The notes beneath the pieces were generated by a model. The model was not told the origin of the DNA and did not search any database. It was given only the letters and a program-made list of their open reading frames with translations. Shown piece after piece: positions 24,419 through 32,800 of a DNA stretch of 44,899 bases. The DNA comes from Microcaldota archaeon (GTDB taxonomy: Archaea; Micrarchaeota; Micrarchaeia; Micrarchaeales; Micrarchaeaceae), in NCBI GenBank assembly GCA_021789815.1, contig JAJYIZ010000003.1, positions 1-44,899 on the forward strand, read 5' to 3'. Position numbers and translations under genes: made by a program. The stretch's first letter is position 1, and every line of letters starts with the position of its first letter.

Positions 24419-25690
24419 GTGTCAGAAGAATTGGATCCATTCAAGATAGCGCAGAAGCAGCTCGATGAAGCTGCAGAGATAATGAAACTGGACAAGCAGG
24501 CGCATGCTATACTTAGAGAGCCGAAGAGAACGCTTGTGATGAACATACCTGTAAGGATGAGCAACGGCCGAACGCAGACCTTTACTGGCTTTAGAGTACG
24601 CTACAACGATGCAAGGGGCCCTGCAAAAGGCGGGATACGATTCCACCCACAGGAGAGCCTTGAGACTGTCAAGGCGCTGGCCGCATGGATGACATGGAAG
24701 TGCTCTCTTGCAGACATACCATTTGGCGGAGGCAAGGGAGGAATAATCTGCGATACAAAGAAGATGAATGAGAGGGACCTCGAGTCTCTGTCAAGAGCTT
24801 ATGTGAGAGCGCTTGGAACCGACATAGGACCTGAGGTTGATATACCAGCACCTGATGTATACACAACACCACAGATAATGGCGTGGATGATGGACGAGTA
24901 CATGAACATAGTCAGGAAGAGCCAGTTCGGTGTCATAACAGGCAAGCCGGTAGAGGTCTGGGGCAGCGAAGGCCGCATGGACTCTACAGCAAGGGGTGGC
25001 ATGTACATTATGAGAGAGGCAGCGAAGATGCTGAAGATAACACCGAAGAAAGCAACTATAGCAATACAGGGATTCGGAAACGCTGGGAGATATGCATTCA
25101 CGCTTTCTAAGGAACTGTTCGGGGCAAAGGTCGTGGCAATAAGCGATTCGGAAGGAGGTGTCTATGACCCAGACGGATTGGACATAGAAAAACTCGATGA
25201 CGCTAAGAAGAAAACGGGCAGTGTCGGAGGATACAAGGGCAGGCGTTCCCAGAAGATATCAAATGAAGAGCTGCTGGAGCAGAAGGTAGACATACTCATA
25301 CCAGCAGCAATAGAGAACCAGGTGCGTGCTGACAACGCCGATAAGGTAAAGTGCAAGCTCCTTCTCGAATTCGCGAACGGGCCTGTAACCCCGGAGGCAA
25401 CAAACATACTCTTTGAGAAGAAGATTGTTGACCTGCCCGACTTCTTGGTCAACTCTGGCGGGGTGGTTGGTTCCTATTACGAATGGGTGCAGAACGTGAC
25501 AGGGGATTACTGGGATACCTCTCTCTTCTACTCAAAGCTGGACAAGAAGCTTACAAAATCCTTCAACGATACGATGGCATTGCAGAAGGAGTACGCATCA
25601 AAGGGCCAGAAGATAAACCCGCGCATGGCAGCGTACATAATAGCCGTAGACAGGGTTGCCAAGGCCATGAAGGCGCGCGGCTGGTATTGA
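24419..25690 (+). CDS. gdhA: Glutamate dehydrogenase
   Basis: Interconverts glutamate and 2-oxoglutarate + ammonia with NAD(P). 423 aa from GTG 24419, chosen because it gives the standard N terminus (M)SEEL-DPFKIAQKQLDEAAEI and has GGTGA 5 nt upstream; TTG 24392 is open but adds nine residues. Motifs: RVRYNDARGPAKGGIRFHP, catalytic PFGGGKGGI, Rossmann fold IQGFGNAGRYA, and LVNSGGVVGSYYEW. The enzyme looks complete and connects carbon and nitrogen metabolism, while most of the window encodes information processing. Confidence 0.97.
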   Translation: MSEELDPFKIAQKQLDEAAEIMKLDKQAHAILREPKRTLVMNIPVRMSNGRTQTFTGFRVRYNDARGPAKGGIRFHPQESLETVKALAAWMTWKCSLADIPFGGGKGGIICDTKKMNERDLESLSRAYVRALGTDIGPEVDIPAPDVYTTPQIMAWMMDEYMNIVRKSQFGVITGKPVEVWGSEGRMDSTARGGMYIMREAAKMLKITPKKATIAIQGFGNAGRYAFTLSKELFGAKVVAISDSEGGVYDPDGLDIEKLDDAKKKTGSVGGYKGRRSQKISNEELLEQKVDILIPAAIENQVRADNADKVKCKLLLEFANGPVTPEATNILFEKKIVDLPDFLVNSGGVVGSYYEWVQNVTGDYWDTSLFYSKLDKKLTKSFNDTMALQKEYASKGQKINPRMAAYIIAVDRVAKAMKARGWY

Positions 25691-25698
25691 GTGCTGCA

Positions 25699-26166
25699 AT
25701 GGTAACGGAAGCGACACTTGTGGAGATAATGCATGAGGGCAAGCTTTTGCTAAAGAGGGCCACCAGGGGAATAAGCAAGAGCAGATGGAACGGAGTGGGA
25801 GGAAAGCTGCATGCTGGCGAGACCCCGGAGCAGAGCGCGATAAGGGAGACATTTGAGGAGACCGGTCTTACGGTAAGAAATCTCTTTTATCATGGAGTTA
25901 TGAACTTCCACAACTTTGGCAAAGATGAGGTGGATTTTGTAGTACATCTTTTCTCAGCCAAGGAGTTCTCCGGAGAGTTGCTAAAGAACAGCGACGATGG
26001 AGGCGAGCTGAAATGGTTTCCGATTGATGCCCTTCCTTGGCATGATATGTGGCAGGATGACCAGTACTGGCTGCAACATATGCTGAATGGTGAGAGGTTT
26101 GATGCAGACTTCTACCAGGACGAAAGCAACAAGAAGCTGGTAAAGCACGAAATCAGAATGAGATGA
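25699..26166 (+). CDS. NUDIX hydrolase, MutT/MTH1-like
   Basis: 155 aa from ATG 25699; a TTG at 25687 overlapping the glutamate dehydrogenase stop is an alternative. The NUDIX box reads GGKLHAGETPEQSAIRETF then EETGL, matching Gx5Ex7REUxEExGU except T at the first U position. NGVGGKLHAGE with the C-terminal WFPIDALPWHDMWQDD resembles 8-oxo-dGTPase MTH1-type enzymes. Nucleotide-pool cleaning is therefore the best guess, though NUDIX specificity is hard to read from sequence. The stop abuts that of the convergent aquaporin gene. Confidence 0.9.
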   Translation: MVTEATLVEIMHEGKLLLKRATRGISKSRWNGVGGKLHAGETPEQSAIRETFEETGLTVRNLFYHGVMNFHNFGKDEVDFVVHLFSAKEFSGELLKNSDDGGELKWFPIDALPWHDMWQDDQYWLQHMLNGERFDADFYQDESNKKLVKHEIRMR

Positions 26167-26856
26167 TTATCTTTTTCTTAGCAGCGCATATTCGCATATC
26201 AGAGCTGCAAGAACTCCTCCTATAACCGGGCCTATCCAGTATACATACCAATTAGTGAAATTACCTGTAACTATCTCAGGGCCAAATGCAACAGACGGAT
26301 TGGCTGCCGCGCCAGTGAACGGGCCAGCGAATAGTATTCCTATTGTCAGAGCCGCACCGATTCCAAACCCGCCCATCTTTGGCGCGTTGGGGTTCACTGC
26401 TGTCATGAAGACAGCGAAGACAAGAAGGAAGGTTATCGCCGCCTCTATGGCTATCCCTTGCATCACGCTTATCTGTGGAGCAAGCGATGGTGTGGTGTAC
26501 TGATCTGCATACGCGATCGTTCCTGAGAATACGCTGATCAGCAGTGCCACGGCAACCATTGCTCCGATAACTTGTGCTATTATGTAAAGGACCGCGTCTC
26601 GTATGTCAATCCTTTTAGCAACGAGCATGCCGATTGTGACAGCGGGGTTGATGTGACCGCCGGATATCGCCATTGCTGCAGTAACAGCGAGTGCAAGCGC
26701 AACGCCGTGCGCGAGCGCGATAACCAAAAGCTGCGCTGACCCGCCACCGTTAGCTAAAGATGATGTAGCTATGATTGACCCTGCACCTATCAGCACAAGA
26801 AAGAATACTCCTATGCTCTCTGCGAGCATCCTTTTTGCAATCGGGGCTTGCTTCAT
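26167..26856 (-). CDS. Aquaporin/glycerol-facilitator family (MIP) channel with altered second NPA motif
   Basis: About 229 aa with six TM helices and the MIP internal duplication. The first pore motif is normal (GGHINPAVTIG). The second reads ANPSVAFGPE where most members have NPAR-x-x-GP: NPA has become NPS and the Arg of the aromatic/arginine filter is Val. The N terminus RMLAESIGVFFLVLIGAGSI is typical. The pore may thus pass something other than water or glycerol. It is the last gene of a minus-strand group CYTH protein, DUF1761 protein, MIP channel. Confidence 0.93.
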   Translation of the reverse strand: MKQAPIAKRMLAESIGVFFLVLIGAGSIIATSSLANGGGSAQLLVIALAHGVALALAVTAAMAISGGHINPAVTIGMLVAKRIDIRDAVLYIIAQVIGAMVAVALLISVFSGTIAYADQYTTPSLAPQISVMQGIAIEAAITFLLVFAVFMTAVNPNAPKMGGFGIGAALTIGILFAGPFTGAAANPSVAFGPEIVTGNFTNWYVYWIGPVIGGVLAALICEYALLRKR

Positions 26857-26870
26857 CAAACCATTTTGCG

Positions 26871-27272
26871 TTATATGTAGATCAAGACCGCTGCCATTAT
26901 CAGAAGCGCTATCAGGTCATGGAATGCGTTTATCGCAAGCATCTTGCCGTGGTGCCTCATCGCAGCAGATACTATCTCCTTCGGGAAGAAGAATCCAACC
27001 CATATGATTGCCGCTACGGCCAGCGCTCCACCGATTGAGGTGGTGTGCGCCACGCCTATGAAGATATCAAGGACAATGGCGGTCACGAAGCTCGATACGA
27101 TGAGCATTATCAGGCCGAACGCATTCATCTTTGGCGCCTTCTTGCCCTTGGATGTTATGCTGTTGAGCCACGCGTTCCCAAACAGTGCAGGTGAATACCA
27201 GCTGAAGCCTATTATGAGCGCAACGGCCGTTGCTGCTATTACTCCAATCAGGTTTATCGAAGCGGTTAACAT
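26871..27272 (-). CDS. DUF1761-like membrane protein
   Basis: 133 aa with four predicted TM helices. The N-terminal motif ALIIGFSWYSPALFGNAWLN and FPKEIVSAAMRHHGKMLAIN are like DUF1761 proteins (GFxWYSPxLFG). Function unknown. It lies 20 nt after the CYTH gene and 14 nt ahead of the MIP channel. Confidence 0.8.
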   Translation of the reverse strand: MLTASINLIGVIAATAVALIIGFSWYSPALFGNAWLNSITSKGKKAPKMNAFGLIMLIVSSFVTAIVLDIFIGVAHTTSIGGALAVAAIIWVGFFFPKEIVSAAMRHHGKMLAINAFHDLIALLIMAAVLIYI

Positions 27273-27292
27273 GGTTCTCTATCAAAAGAAGA

Positions 27293-27871
27293 CTATTTAA
27301 AGGTTCTTTCTTTTCTGAATTTCAGATCACCCTGATCCTCTCCGCGGTGCCCCGCCCTTGCAAATATCTCAACAAGGTTTGTGTTGCCCAGCTCCTTGCC
27401 ATCTATGCCAAGCTCCTTTATTGCGGTCCTTACCACTTTCTCGCTTGGGGCTTCCACCTCTATGTATGGAGGTACTGGTGGCCATTTCAGTATGGCTATC
27501 TCTGCGCCTTTGTACATCCATCTCCAGACGATGTTTTCCTGGTAATATGGCCTGTTGCCCTCCAACATCCTTGAGAGAATCTTGTGCGCTTCAGCAAAAT
27601 CAGAGACGTCCACTTCTATCTCTTCGGTGTTCGCCAGCCCCTTGCCTTTCCTGAACTTGTATGTCATGGTGGTCTTCTTGCCATTGGTCCTGAGTCTTAT
27701 GAAGTTATCGTAGTCCCATTTGCTGTAGTCCGCGTATACATCGGCAGGGTGCAGGTCAAATACATACCTTCTGTAGAATGTTCTTCCAAGATATCTTGCC
27801 TTCGCCTTCTTGAGGTTGGCTCTCAGTTTCCTGATGTCTACATCGACTATCTTCGTTTCTATCTCCTTCAT
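27293..27871 (-). CDS. CYTH-domain protein (class IV adenylate cyclase/thiamine triphosphatase fold)
   Basis: 192 aa. The CYTH signature ExExK is EIETK at residues 3-7, followed by FDLHPADVYADYSKWDYDNF, FIRLRTNGKK, TYKFRKG, EEIEVDVSDF and PYIEVEAPSE, all alternating charged strands of a triphosphate tunnel. Members hydrolyse or cyclise triphosphates (inorganic, ThTP or ATP). The archaeal substrate cannot be told from sequence. First gene of a three-gene minus-strand group, 10 nt upstream of which lies tRNA-Ser. Confidence 0.88.
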   Translation of the reverse strand: MKEIETKIVDVDIRKLRANLKKAKARYLGRTFYRRYVFDLHPADVYADYSKWDYDNFIRLRTNGKKTTMTYKFRKGKGLANTEEIEVDVSDFAEAHKILSRMLEGNRPYYQENIVWRWMYKGAEIAILKWPPVPPYIEVEAPSEKVVRTAIKELGIDGKELGNTNLVEIFARAGHRGEDQGDLKFRKERTFK

Positions 27872-27881
27872 GCAAACACGA

Positions 27882-27964
27882 CGCCGAGGCTGGGATTTGA
27901 ACCCAGAACTCCTTTCGGAGCTAGGTTAGCAACCTAGTGCCTTACCAGATTAGGCTACCTCGGC
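27882..27964 (-). tRNA. tRNA-Ser(GCU)
   Basis: Folds as a type II tRNA: acceptor GCCGAGG/CCTCGGC with discriminator G, D arm, anticodon stem CTAGG/CCTAG around loop TTGCTAA (anticodon GCT), long variable arm CTCC-GAAA-GGAG, and T arm CTGGG-TTCAAAT-CCCAG. The long arm and GCU anticodon identify serine (AGC/AGU codons). No intron, and CCA is not encoded. Confidence 0.95.
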
Positions 27965-27998
27965 ACACTGTTATTTTCCATATTTGGTTTATTAAACA

Positions 27999-28260
27999 TG
28001 GCAGAAGCCGCCCTTGCACCATAAAGGCATAGAAAGTTGACTGCGCTTCTGCTCAGCTCTGTATCCCAAGAGCATAGATGTTATATGCTTAGGGTTGCTC
28101 CTTCCGGCCTGGCCCGGTTCACATATAAAGCTACCACCTGGGGCAAAACGTCGACGCTTCGACGCAGGCTTTATATGCCGACATAATACTTGAGCGGCAT
28201 TGGCCCGCCTGAAGGGATTTGCGGTGTGGGAGACCCTTAGCCCCCCGCCTATCTGCCGAT
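27999..28260 (-). ncRNA. ffs: Signal recognition particle RNA (7S RNA)
   Basis: The minus strand contains the helix 8 core GGCCAGGCCGGAAGGAGCAA at about 28093-28115, with flanks TTATATG/CATATAA that close the helix; this asymmetric-loop sequence binds SRP54. Next to it is a helix 6-like hairpin (CGTCGA-AGCG-TCGACG), and toward the 5' end a GC-rich Alu-type domain with GGCGGGGGGCTAAGG. The 5' GGCAGA and 3' TCTGCC ends can pair to form helix 1. Ends are estimates from this pairing and from the TATA box at 28279-28286. About 262 nt is slightly short for archaea. Partner SecY is in the window; SRP54 and SRP19 are not. Confidence 0.92.
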
Positions 28261-28278
28261 TATCCTTTCTGGAATTGT

Positions 28279-28286
28279 ATATAAAT
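28279..28286 (-). promoter_or_regulatory. TATA box of SRP RNA
   Basis: Minus-strand TTTATATA, about 25 nt upstream of the 5' end deduced from helix 1 pairing (near 28257-28260). Spacing and sequence agree with archaeal stable-RNA promoters. Confidence 0.65.
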
Positions 28287-28340
28287 AGGTTTGGTAAATG
28301 TTTTGCAGTTTCTAGCAAAATTTTGATAGGAACAAAACCA

Positions 28341-28349
28341 TTATATATC
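28341..28349 (+). promoter_or_regulatory. TATA box of the HTH-array gene
   Basis: TTATATATC, centred about 37 nt before ATG 28382, predicts a leader of about 10 nt. It is back to back with the SRP RNA promoter. Confidence 0.5.
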
Positions 28350-28381
28350 ACAATTTATTATCCACTAGACTAAGTGCCTTT

Positions 28382-30691
28382 ATGGAAAGAAGCGCAAGTG
28401 GGGGAACTAGTGCTACGGCCGCAAGTGGGACTGCAAAAGAGCTAGCAGACAATTCTCCTGAAGGTAAGGGATACTTTCTGCTTCAGTCGTTCGATGTGCT
28501 GCAATCTGTCGCTTTAGGTATACTAGAGAGGCATCCGAGAAACAGCCCGCCGATGTCTAGAAGCGAATTGGAAAGCAACCTTATGAAGGCATTGGACGTT
28601 GAACCGCTGCAGGCTAGGAACATAATCTACAGTCTAGAAAACAGGGGTGCATTAGGCAAATACAATGGCGGCGCGTTCTTGGACCTTGCCGACCATATAA
28701 GGGCTAATTGGACCACTCTTGAATCGACAAAACTGAGCGAGAGAGACATAAGAGATGCTGCAAGGGGTACTGTGCAACATTCTCAAGCAGGCCAAAACAG
28801 TGGCCATTGGAATAGGATTACAGAAGAAAATGTAGAGAGACCGCATAGGCCTGCGGCTAGCCAACCAGAACCTGCCCTAGAACCGGTAAGGGTTATGACC
28901 CTTGAACGAGTAATGAAATTCTTTGGAGCTTTCGCAAATTCGGGCAACAAACACATGATAGCAACGATGTTAGGGTTGAGCCCTGGTGAAGTTGACAGAA
29001 CCCTAGATGCATTCGATATAAATCAAATACCAAAGGAGAGGACAGAAAGGATTGAGATTGGAAGAAGAAAGATAGAGGAGTTTAAAAGGCGTGAGCTGGA
29101 AAGGGAAGAGCGGAGAATGCCACAACCGATTCAAAACGTGCAAGCGCCAAAACAACCCGTCCATGTTTCATCCCCATCTCACCAAACAGCTCCTCTAAAA
29201 GAGATACGTGAAATTCAACCAACTCATCAAGAGCAACATAGTACAGGAGTAAAAGTTCCTAAAAATCACAACCACGAAAGTGCAAGAAGGCTGATTGCTT
29301 CATGGGTGAAGCATGGAACGGATAGGACTAGCATCTCTGCTGAAACCGGACTAGAATATAGAGGATTATTAGGTAGACTTAGTAGGCTTGGTCTGCCGAA
29401 CCTACTCAATACGCCAGAAACAGTAGAACAGAGGGAAGAAGTTGCAAAGAGAGCAATTGAAAACCTTGAGAATACCGACGCTGGAAGAAAGGCAATAAAC
29501 GCAAGGTTGGGGGTTTTTTTCAAAGCGGTTGTAGAAGAAGATACTATTGATGGTGCGTGTGTTGCATCGGGAATTCCCAGGTCTACCGGTTACCAATACA
29601 GTAAAAAGTACTTTGGTTCTAGGATTATGCCAAAAGACAGGGCTGAAAGAGAAAGGATGGTAGAAGAAGCCCGCAAAAGAATTGCAGAAAGTGAATTGGG
29701 GGGAAGTGTAACGCCTCCAAACGCAGAAAAACATTCGGCCGTGCAAAGAGCCCCACCTCGAGAAAAGACAGAGCCGACAAAGAAGCAAAACGTAAAGCAT
29801 AAGAATGAGAAAGAAGTGAAGACCACCATGGTGCCTACACGAGCAGAGGGGGTAACAAACGAAGCAGTAGCTGCGTCTTGGGTCAAGCACGGGACAGACA
29901 AAAACCTAATGGCAAGCGACCTAGGCTGCCCAGCAATAAAGGTCTACCAGTATCTCTACAAACTGAAGCTTCCAACTAAGAATGCGGAGATACCAGAAGA
30001 TATGCACGACAGGCAGAGGATGGCGGACGAGGCGCTCGATATTCTCCAAGCAAGAGAAGCTCGCAGGGCAAAGCCCGAAGTAAAAACAGATACTAGACCA
30101 ACTGTTGCTAAGGAACCAGCACCTATAGGAAAATCAGGTGCTCCAAGAAAATTCTCTCCATCTGGGGCGATCGATGCTTATCAAGGACATGAGCGCTCTG
30201 TTACAAAAACGGCCGAAGCTACAGGAATGTCAAGGAGGACGGCTGGGCAGCTGCTAAAACAGCACGGGGCGCTGCTGAGAGAAAGAGCGAGCGGCGGATA
30301 CTTCATACCTACGCGCGATGCCTTGTGGCCTACCAACGGCAACAACGGATACAACCTAGATATAGCTGAGGGCCTCCACATAATTGACACGCAGGCTGAT
30401 AGGATTTCGGTCGCAGCGGAGCACTTAAACAACCCTGGGCTTAAGGAAATTTCTGGCAGGTTCAAAGGGCAGGTGGAGCAGCTGCACAAGGGTGTAGCTA
30501 GACTCGTAGAAGCTGAGAGAGTTAAGGTTGCAGGCAAAGAGCTCGATGTTGCGGCAAAGCAAATAGATACGGCTGTAAGGGGAGCGTCGCCAGAGATAGT
30601 TGGACAGCTTCTTAGAGAGAGATTAGATCCTGAGGTGCTCAAGGCGCTGAGCAGGGGAGCGAGAGAAAAATCTAGGTCTACATCTAGGTAA
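28382..30691 (+). CDS. Large protein with a tandem array of HTH-like modules, function unknown
   Basis: 769 aa, no known full-length family recognised. No TM helix or signal. About 30-105: winged-helix-like unit (SRSELESNLMKALDV, ARNIIYSLENRGALGKY). Then at least four related modules at about 172-240, 300-362, 370-437 and 492-560. Each has a trihelical HTH-like part, for example WVKHGTDRTSISAETGL or WVKHGTDKNLMASDLGC, followed by a charged helix built as P-x4-(E/D)R-x3-A-x2-A, for example MPKDRAERERMVEEARKRI and IPEDMHDRQRMADEALDIL. A fifth, shorter HTH lies near 595-632 (VTKTAEATGMSRRTAGQLLK). Pro/Gln/Lys-rich linkers join the modules. The C-terminal 655-769 is helical, probably oligomerising. 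Multivalent DNA binding is inferred. It is transcribed away from SRP RNA. Confidence 0.85.
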   Translation: MERSASGGTSATAASGTAKELADNSPEGKGYFLLQSFDVLQSVALGILERHPRNSPPMSRSELESNLMKALDVEPLQARNIIYSLENRGALGKYNGGAFLDLADHIRANWTTLESTKLSERDIRDAARGTVQHSQAGQNSGHWNRITEENVERPHRPAASQPEPALEPVRVMTLERVMKFFGAFANSGNKHMIATMLGLSPGEVDRTLDAFDINQIPKERTERIEIGRRKIEEFKRRELEREERRMPQPIQNVQAPKQPVHVSSPSHQTAPLKEIREIQPTHQEQHSTGVKVPKNHNHESARRLIASWVKHGTDRTSISAETGLEYRGLLGRLSRLGLPNLLNTPETVEQREEVAKRAIENLENTDAGRKAINARLGVFFKAVVEEDTIDGACVASGIPRSTGYQYSKKYFGSRIMPKDRAERERMVEEARKRIAESELGGSVTPPNAEKHSAVQRAPPREKTEPTKKQNVKHKNEKEVKTTMVPTRAEGVTNEAVAASWVKHGTDKNLMASDLGCPAIKVYQYLYKLKLPTKNAEIPEDMHDRQRMADEALDILQAREARRAKPEVKTDTRPTVAKEPAPIGKSGAPRKFSPSGAIDAYQGHERSVTKTAEATGMSRRTAGQLLKQHGALLRERASGGYFIPTRDALWPTNGNNGYNLDIAEGLHIIDTQADRISVAAEHLNNPGLKEISGRFKGQVEQLHKGVARLVEAERVKVAGKELDVAAKQIDTAVRGASPEIVGQLLRERLDPEVLKALSRGAREKSRSTSR

Positions 30692-30745
30692 CTCTTACTA
30701 CTTTAAATATCTGCCCGACAGTATATCTAATGAGATGGTGTAGCG

Positions 30746-31162
30746 TTGAGCGACGAAGAGTACATGAAGCTTCTTGACAGGGCCTTTTCAATGGCGCATA
30801 CAACTGGCAGCGAAGCCTCGGATTTTGTTATACCAAAAGTTGATTCCCTTGTTCAAGGAAACAAGACAATGCTCAGGAATCTGAATGTAATAGCGGACAA
30901 GGCAAGGCGCGACCCGAAGGAGATTGCAAGGTACATAAGCAAAGAGTTGGGAGTGCCTGTCAGCATAGAGGAACAGCGCTTAATGATAAGCGGCAAGTTC
31001 CAGGTTGCGGACCTTGACAAGCGCGTCCATAGATACTTTGAGGTATATGTAATCTGCAAGGAATGCCACAAGCCAGATACGAGACTGGAGGGTGCGGGCC
31101 GGGGAATGTTCTACCTAGTATGCGAGGCCTGCGGATCAAGATATGGTGTGAAGAATTATTAG
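30746..31162 (+). CDS. eif2b: Translation initiation factor aIF2 subunit beta
   Basis: 138 aa from TTG 30746 with GGTG nine nt upstream. Features: N-terminal helix for binding aIF2gamma, central alpha/beta domain (GNKTMLRNLNVIADKARRDP, ISGKFQVADLDKRVHRYFEV), and C-terminal zinc ribbon C-x2-C (CKECHKPDTRLE) and C-x2-C (CEACGSRY). Part of the ternary complex that brings initiator tRNA to the 30S subunit. It is followed by aIF1A after 7 nt. Confidence 0.96.
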   Translation: MSDEEYMKLLDRAFSMAHTTGSEASDFVIPKVDSLVQGNKTMLRNLNVIADKARRDPKEIARYISKELGVPVSIEEQRLMISGKFQVADLDKRVHRYFEVYVICKECHKPDTRLEGAGRGMFYLVCEACGSRYGVKNY

Positions 31163-31169
31163 TGAATAG

Positions 31170-31481
31170 ATGGCGAGAAAACCGACAACCGACATAAGAA
31201 GGGGCGCACCGATAGAGTACAAGCTTAAGATGCCAGAGCAGGGCGAGCTTATAGGCACTGTAGTGAAGATCGCCGGAGCAACAAAGTTCTTCGTAGAATG
31301 CAGCGACGGAAAGCAACGCCTCTGCGCCATACCAGGAAGATTCAGAAGACGTTTCTGGGTAAAGGAGAATGATGTCGTTATTGTAAAACCCTGGGTCGTA
31401 CAGAGCGATGAGCGTGGCGACATAGTCTGGAGGTACAGCGTGATGGACATAAACAAGCTTAGGGAAAGGCAGCTCATCTGA
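31170..31481 (+). CDS. eif1a: Translation initiation factor aIF1A
   Basis: 103-aa OB-fold factor, homologue of IF1. Core: GELIGTVVKIAGATKFFVEC, DGKQRLCAIPGRFRRRFWVK and ENDVVIVKPWVVQSDERGDI. It occupies the A site in initiation complexes. Operon with aIF2beta. Confidence 0.96.
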   Translation: MARKPTTDIRRGAPIEYKLKMPEQGELIGTVVKIAGATKFFVECSDGKQRLCAIPGRFRRRFWVKENDVVIVKPWVVQSDERGDIVWRYSVMDINKLRERQLI

Positions 31482-31568
31482 TTCTGTATTCGTGTATTGC
31501 TATCTCTCTAGGCAAGGGGAAGTCTTTTTAAATCTGAAATCAATAGTCAATCGCTATTTGTTGATTTG

Positions 31569-32792
31569 ATGCAGACCCTCAATGACCTCCTTGGCGAATC
31601 AAAAATTTTCATGAACCGAGAGGTACTTTCGCCTCACTTCACACCCAAAAAACTCGTCTTCCGTGAGAAAGAAATAAACAACATAGAGCGCGCCGTGGCG
31701 CCATCTTTGAAGGGCGAACGAGGCAGGAACCTTTTCATATACGGCAAGACAGGTACCGGGAAAACTTCGTGCGTCAACTATGTTATCGACGAGATAAAGA
31801 ATATTCCGAATACGCGAGCCAAAATATCCTACATTAACTGCAGGATATACAACTCTAGGTTCAAGGTGCTTGCAAAGATAACAAGCGACCACTTACCAAC
31901 GTATGCGAAGCGTGGGTACGGTGCAGTGGACCTTTACGAGCGCCTCAGGAACTGGATTGAGGAGGACAGCAAGATCTTCGTGGCTGTCCTTGATGAAATA
32001 GACATGGTGCGCGACCTCGACGACCTGATCTACACGCTGACAAGGATAAACAGCGACATAAAGGCCGGAGGAGTGTCAATGATAGGGATATCGAACCGGG
32101 TGTCCTTCAAAGAAGACCTGGATCCGAGAAGCCTCTCTACGCTTTATGAGACCGAGCTGGTATTCCCGCCATATTACGCTACAGAGCTTTATGCGATAAT
32201 TAAGGACAGGGCGAACACGGGCTTCAAGAAAGGCGTAATCAGCGATGACGTCCTCCACTATATTGCTGCGCACGCGGCAAAGGAGGGAGGTGATGCAAGG
32301 TTCTCGCTCAAGGTTCTGTCGAAGGCTGGCGAGCTCACAGAGGACAAGAACGCATCTTCGGTGACGCTGAAGGAAGCGCAGGAAGCGGCAAAGGTCGCAG
32401 AGGATGATGCGGTCTACGACCTTATTGGGACGCTTCCCGAGCATCAGAAGCTTGTGCTCTATTCAATAGCCCTTTTGACGCAGAGCGGTGGAACCTACAA
32501 GAAACTTACAGACGGAGTTGACACCTATCTCTTCAGTGGCGAGATATACAACCGCTACAATTCCATATGCGGAAGCATGAAGAAGGAATCGAAGAGCGAG
32601 CGATGGTACAGGAAGTACCTCTCTGAGCTGGAGATGCAGGGGCTCATCGCTGCTTTTGAATCCGGGAAGGGCATACGCGGTCACACAAAACTCGTAAAGC
32701 TGCTTGTGCCAGCAAGGAAGACGCGGGACGTTCTTGAGAAGGACATATTCGGCATGCTGGAAGAGAAGAATGAGGAGAAGGAGGCAAACTAG
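31569..32792 (+). CDS. cdc6: Origin recognition/helicase-loading protein Orc1/Cdc6
   Basis: 407 aa from ATG 31569 (a TTG lies one codon earlier). AAA+ domain: Walker A GKTGTGKT (59-66), Walker B VAVLDEIDMV (Asp142, Glu143), sensor 1 ISNRVSF, and sensor 2 GGDARFSLKVL. C-terminal winged helix roughly 280-400 (LPEHQKLVLYSIALL onward). It binds origin repeats and loads MCM, which is encoded 17 kb away. Archaeal origins often lie beside this gene, but no convincing origin repeats are seen in the 87-nt upstream gap. An upstream TTTTTAAAT at 31526-31534 may be its TATA box. Confidence 0.96.
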   Translation: MQTLNDLLGESKIFMNREVLSPHFTPKKLVFREKEINNIERAVAPSLKGERGRNLFIYGKTGTGKTSCVNYVIDEIKNIPNTRAKISYINCRIYNSRFKVLAKITSDHLPTYAKRGYGAVDLYERLRNWIEEDSKIFVAVLDEIDMVRDLDDLIYTLTRINSDIKAGGVSMIGISNRVSFKEDLDPRSLSTLYETELVFPPYYATELYAIIKDRANTGFKKGVISDDVLHYIAAHAAKEGGDARFSLKVLSKAGELTEDKNASSVTLKEAQEAAKVAEDDAVYDLIGTLPEHQKLVLYSIALLTQSGGTYKKLTDGVDTYLFSGEIYNRYNSICGSMKKESKSERWYRKYLSELEMQGLIAAFESGKGIRGHTKLVKLLVPARKTRDVLEKDIFGMLEEKNEEKEAN

Positions 32793-32800
32793 GTGCTCTC

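Noticed and set aside
27992-28351. 119-aa open frame on the minus strand over the SRP RNA
   Set aside because: The DNA folds as SRP RNA with a recognisable helix 8; the frame has no protein-like features.
29402-29901. 162-aa and 103-aa minus-strand frames inside the HTH-array gene
   Set aside because: Cys/Phe-rich antisense shadows of a repeat-containing protein.
31482-31568. Replication origin upstream of Orc1/Cdc6
   Set aside because: The gap is only 87 nt and shows no repeated origin-box-like elements or long AT unwinding tract.
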